Shown piece by piece: positions 5,453-6,876 of a DNA stretch of 6,876 nt. The stretch's first letter is position 1. Each line of letters opens with the position of its first letter. Both the position numbers and the translations under genes were made by a program. The notes under the pieces were generated by a model, which made no database searches, had not been told where the DNA came from, and was given only the letters and a program-made list of their open reading frames with translations. Location: assembly GCA_964612295.1 (NCBI GenBank), contig CAZTDY010000136.1, forward strand, positions 1 to 6,876, written 5' to 3'. The stretch is from CAYQJL01 sp964612295. Lineage in GTDB: Bacteria > Eisenbacteria > RBG-16-71-46 > CAIMUX01 > WJJG01.

Positions 5453-6871
5453 CTAGGTCCCATAGCGTGACCAGAAGCTGGACTTCCTCCCATGCGTCTG
5501 CCGCAGCCCATCGGTATAGGACGTGTGTGCGGGAACGCCGTGCCAATCAACGATGCTGGGAGCTAGCCCGTCCAGCTTCCTCAGGTAGCGAACCCCATGG
5601 TGATAGTACTTGGATATCCCGCGCTGAAGAATGGAGTCGAGAAGCGCCCGGTAGCAGACCGTGGCGGCGAGCCCGCGACTGTCGGCCTCCATCGCTCGTG
5701 CCAGCGGCAGGAGGCTGGTGTACAGCTCACCATTCAGCTCAACAGCCTGCCTGATCAGGTACTGCTCGGCATCATCCACGCACCCAACGTCGATCAGGAA
5801 GGATGCCGCTGAATAGGAAACTCGATCGGCATCACGAATCGCCCGCACGGACTCTTCGATGACATCGTCCCGCCGGTCTTCACCGATGACGGCAAGAAGC
5901 GCATTGAGTGTATCTTCACTCCGATGAGATCTAAACCTGCGCCACATCACATCTGTCAGTTCTTCATGTTCGCCGAGTTGCTCGTAAACCCGGGTGAGAA
6001 GCTGATCCCGTGCGCTCGCTTTGAAGGTCTCCCCCTTTGGTATGCGCTCAAGCCAGGCAAGTGCCGTGCGCGCGTCCTCACATTCGAGGTAGACCTCCGC
6101 GATGTCAATACAGCTCGCGGTTGACAGCTCCGGCCATGCCGCGCGACTCGCCTTCTCGTAGAGTGCGGGGTCCCGGAGTTGACGTGCCAGATACTCAATC
6201 ATGTAGATCCAGTGGCGACCACTATCCTTGTCTCCGGTCTCCTCTGCGAGCCCCCAGAATCGATCAACCAGCCTGCGCATATCGGATTCGGGGAGATACT
6301 CGGCGGCATGCCTGACAATGGAATCCCGCACGCCGAACCCGTCGTCGTGAAGTAGCTTCACGATCAAGTCGCAGAGCCAGTCCTTCTCTTCACAGCGGCC
6401 CGCGTAGTGAACGAAGAGGTTCGCCGCATCATGACGAAACACGTCGCCGATGTTGCCAGAGGAGTCATCACATAGATGGAACATTGCATCGTCTGCTTCA
6501 AAGAAGGCTGCCACAAGCTTCAGGCCGACCTTTGGATCCTCCACGCCCGATCGGAGATCCTCAAGCAATCCCTCCAGTTCGCGAGCAAAGCCGGCGGATT
6601 GCCTCCAGTGGATGAATCCCTTCCGGCGTTTGAGCCCACTCAGTTTCGCCCTGAATCGTTTGGTGTTCTCGGCTGGAGAGACGATCGCCCGTTCAACTCG
6701 GTTCATGACATCTTCGTTCCACTCCGCCGCGCTCAGCAGAATATCGGCCAAAGCATCCGCTCCTAGCGCGATCAGGCGTTCGCGCTTCTGTTCCGCCCGA
6801 TCTCCCGACTCGCCTGCTCCCCTTGTTGCCGGTGGAGCAAAACCGCGCATAGTTGGTGAAGAAAGACGCAT
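5453..6871 (-). CDS. DUF6880-like helical-repeat protein, function unknown (472 aa)
   Basis: The sequence agrees with what I recall of the DUF6880 family: an N-terminal LGADALADILLSAAE helix (36-50), the basic F-hydrophobic-x-W segment (FIHWR, 86-90), the conserved DDSSGNIGDVF motif (135-145), a middle of TPR/HEAT-like helical pairs (about 160-420), and the C-terminal YHHGVRYL (423-430), DW (442-443) and HGRKSSFW (460-467). There is no signal peptide or membrane segment, so it is probably cytosolic. No enzymatic motif is visible and no function is established to my knowledge; the helical repeats suggest protein binding. The ATG at 6871 is five bases from the window edge and the frame stays open, so the true start may lie outside; an ATG at 6850 is an alternative without a clear Shine-Dalgarno. 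The stop is 180 bases from the att-like scar, on the side predicted to be the inserted element, so it may be cargo. No second gene of its operon is visible. Confidence 0.8.
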   Translation of the reverse strand: MRLSSPTMRGFAPPATRGAGESGDRAEQKRERLIALGADALADILLSAAEWNEDVMNRVERAIVSPAENTKRFRAKLSGLKRRKGFIHWRQSAGFARELEGLLEDLRSGVEDPKVGLKLVAAFFEADDAMFHLCDDSSGNIGDVFRHDAANLFVHYAGRCEEKDWLCDLIVKLLHDDGFGVRDSIVRHAAEYLPESDMRRLVDRFWGLAEETGDKDSGRHWIYMIEYLARQLRDPALYEKASRAAWPELSTASCIDIAEVYLECEDARTALAWLERIPKGETFKASARDQLLTRVYEQLGEHEELTDVMWRRFRSHRSEDTLNALLAVIGEDRRDDVIEESVRAIRDADRVSYSAASFLIDVGCVDDAEQYLIRQAVELNGELYTSLLPLARAMEADSRGLAATVCYRALLDSILQRGISKYYHHGVRYLRKLDGLAPSIVDWHGVPAHTSYTDGLRQTHGRKSSFWSRYGT

Positions 6872-6876
6872 CTGCC

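Noticed and set aside
5249..5600. A complete tmRNA (ssrA) gene
   Set aside because: No 5' acceptor and D-loop segment (typical TTCGACGG motif) and no tag frame ending in a Leu-Ala-Ala-like peptide is found on the minus strand; the DUF6880-like gene occupies the space from 5453.

Overview
The window looks like chromosomal DNA from a GC-rich, Gram-negative, probably uncultured bacterium. This rests on an outer-membrane beta-barrel-type fragment, a Sec signal peptide, Shine-Dalgarno sites of AGGAG/GGAGG type and mostly G/C third codon positions. I cannot place it in a phylum. It holds three substantial genes, one short barrel-like fragment, and an unusual intergenic region that looks like the edge of an integrated element.

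Left part (1-3485, read leftward): a two-gene unit. A short frame (3443-3072) encodes the C-terminal strands of an outer-membrane beta-barrel. It has no convincing start codon, and an in-frame amber codon lies upstream, so it is probably 5'-truncated or decayed. Nine bases further on starts a 998-residue secreted protein of unknown function (3062-66). It has a signal peptide, a hydrophobic segment near residues 129-150, a long helical, coiled-coil-like middle, acidic and glycine-rich linkers and a beta-rich C-terminal domain. The Shine-Dalgarno of the large gene overlaps the stop codon of the fragment, so the two were probably translationally coupled.

Middle part (3500-5224, rightward): a divergently transcribed CPA2-family monovalent cation:proton antiporter (KefB/KefC/YbaL-like), made of a membrane transport domain and a C-terminal NAD-binding RCK/TrkA-N domain. 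The best start is the GTG at 3566, not the ATG at 3539.

Right part (5225-6876): 25 bases after the antiporter stop lies a 24-base minus-strand match to the 3' end of a tmRNA or tRNA (T-arm plus 3' acceptor strand and discriminator A). No body of such an RNA is attached to it. Next to it are short direct repeats (GGAGTC/GGAGAC) and inverted repeats. This is the expected look of an attachment-site scar left by a tyrosine-recombinase element. Its polarity puts the ancestral chromosome on the left (antiporter side) and the element on the right. The only gene seen on the putative element side is a 472-residue DUF6880-like helical-repeat protein of unknown function, read leftward (6871-5453) and possibly extending past the window edge. 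No integrase, transposase, CRISPR array or complete RNA gene is visible.
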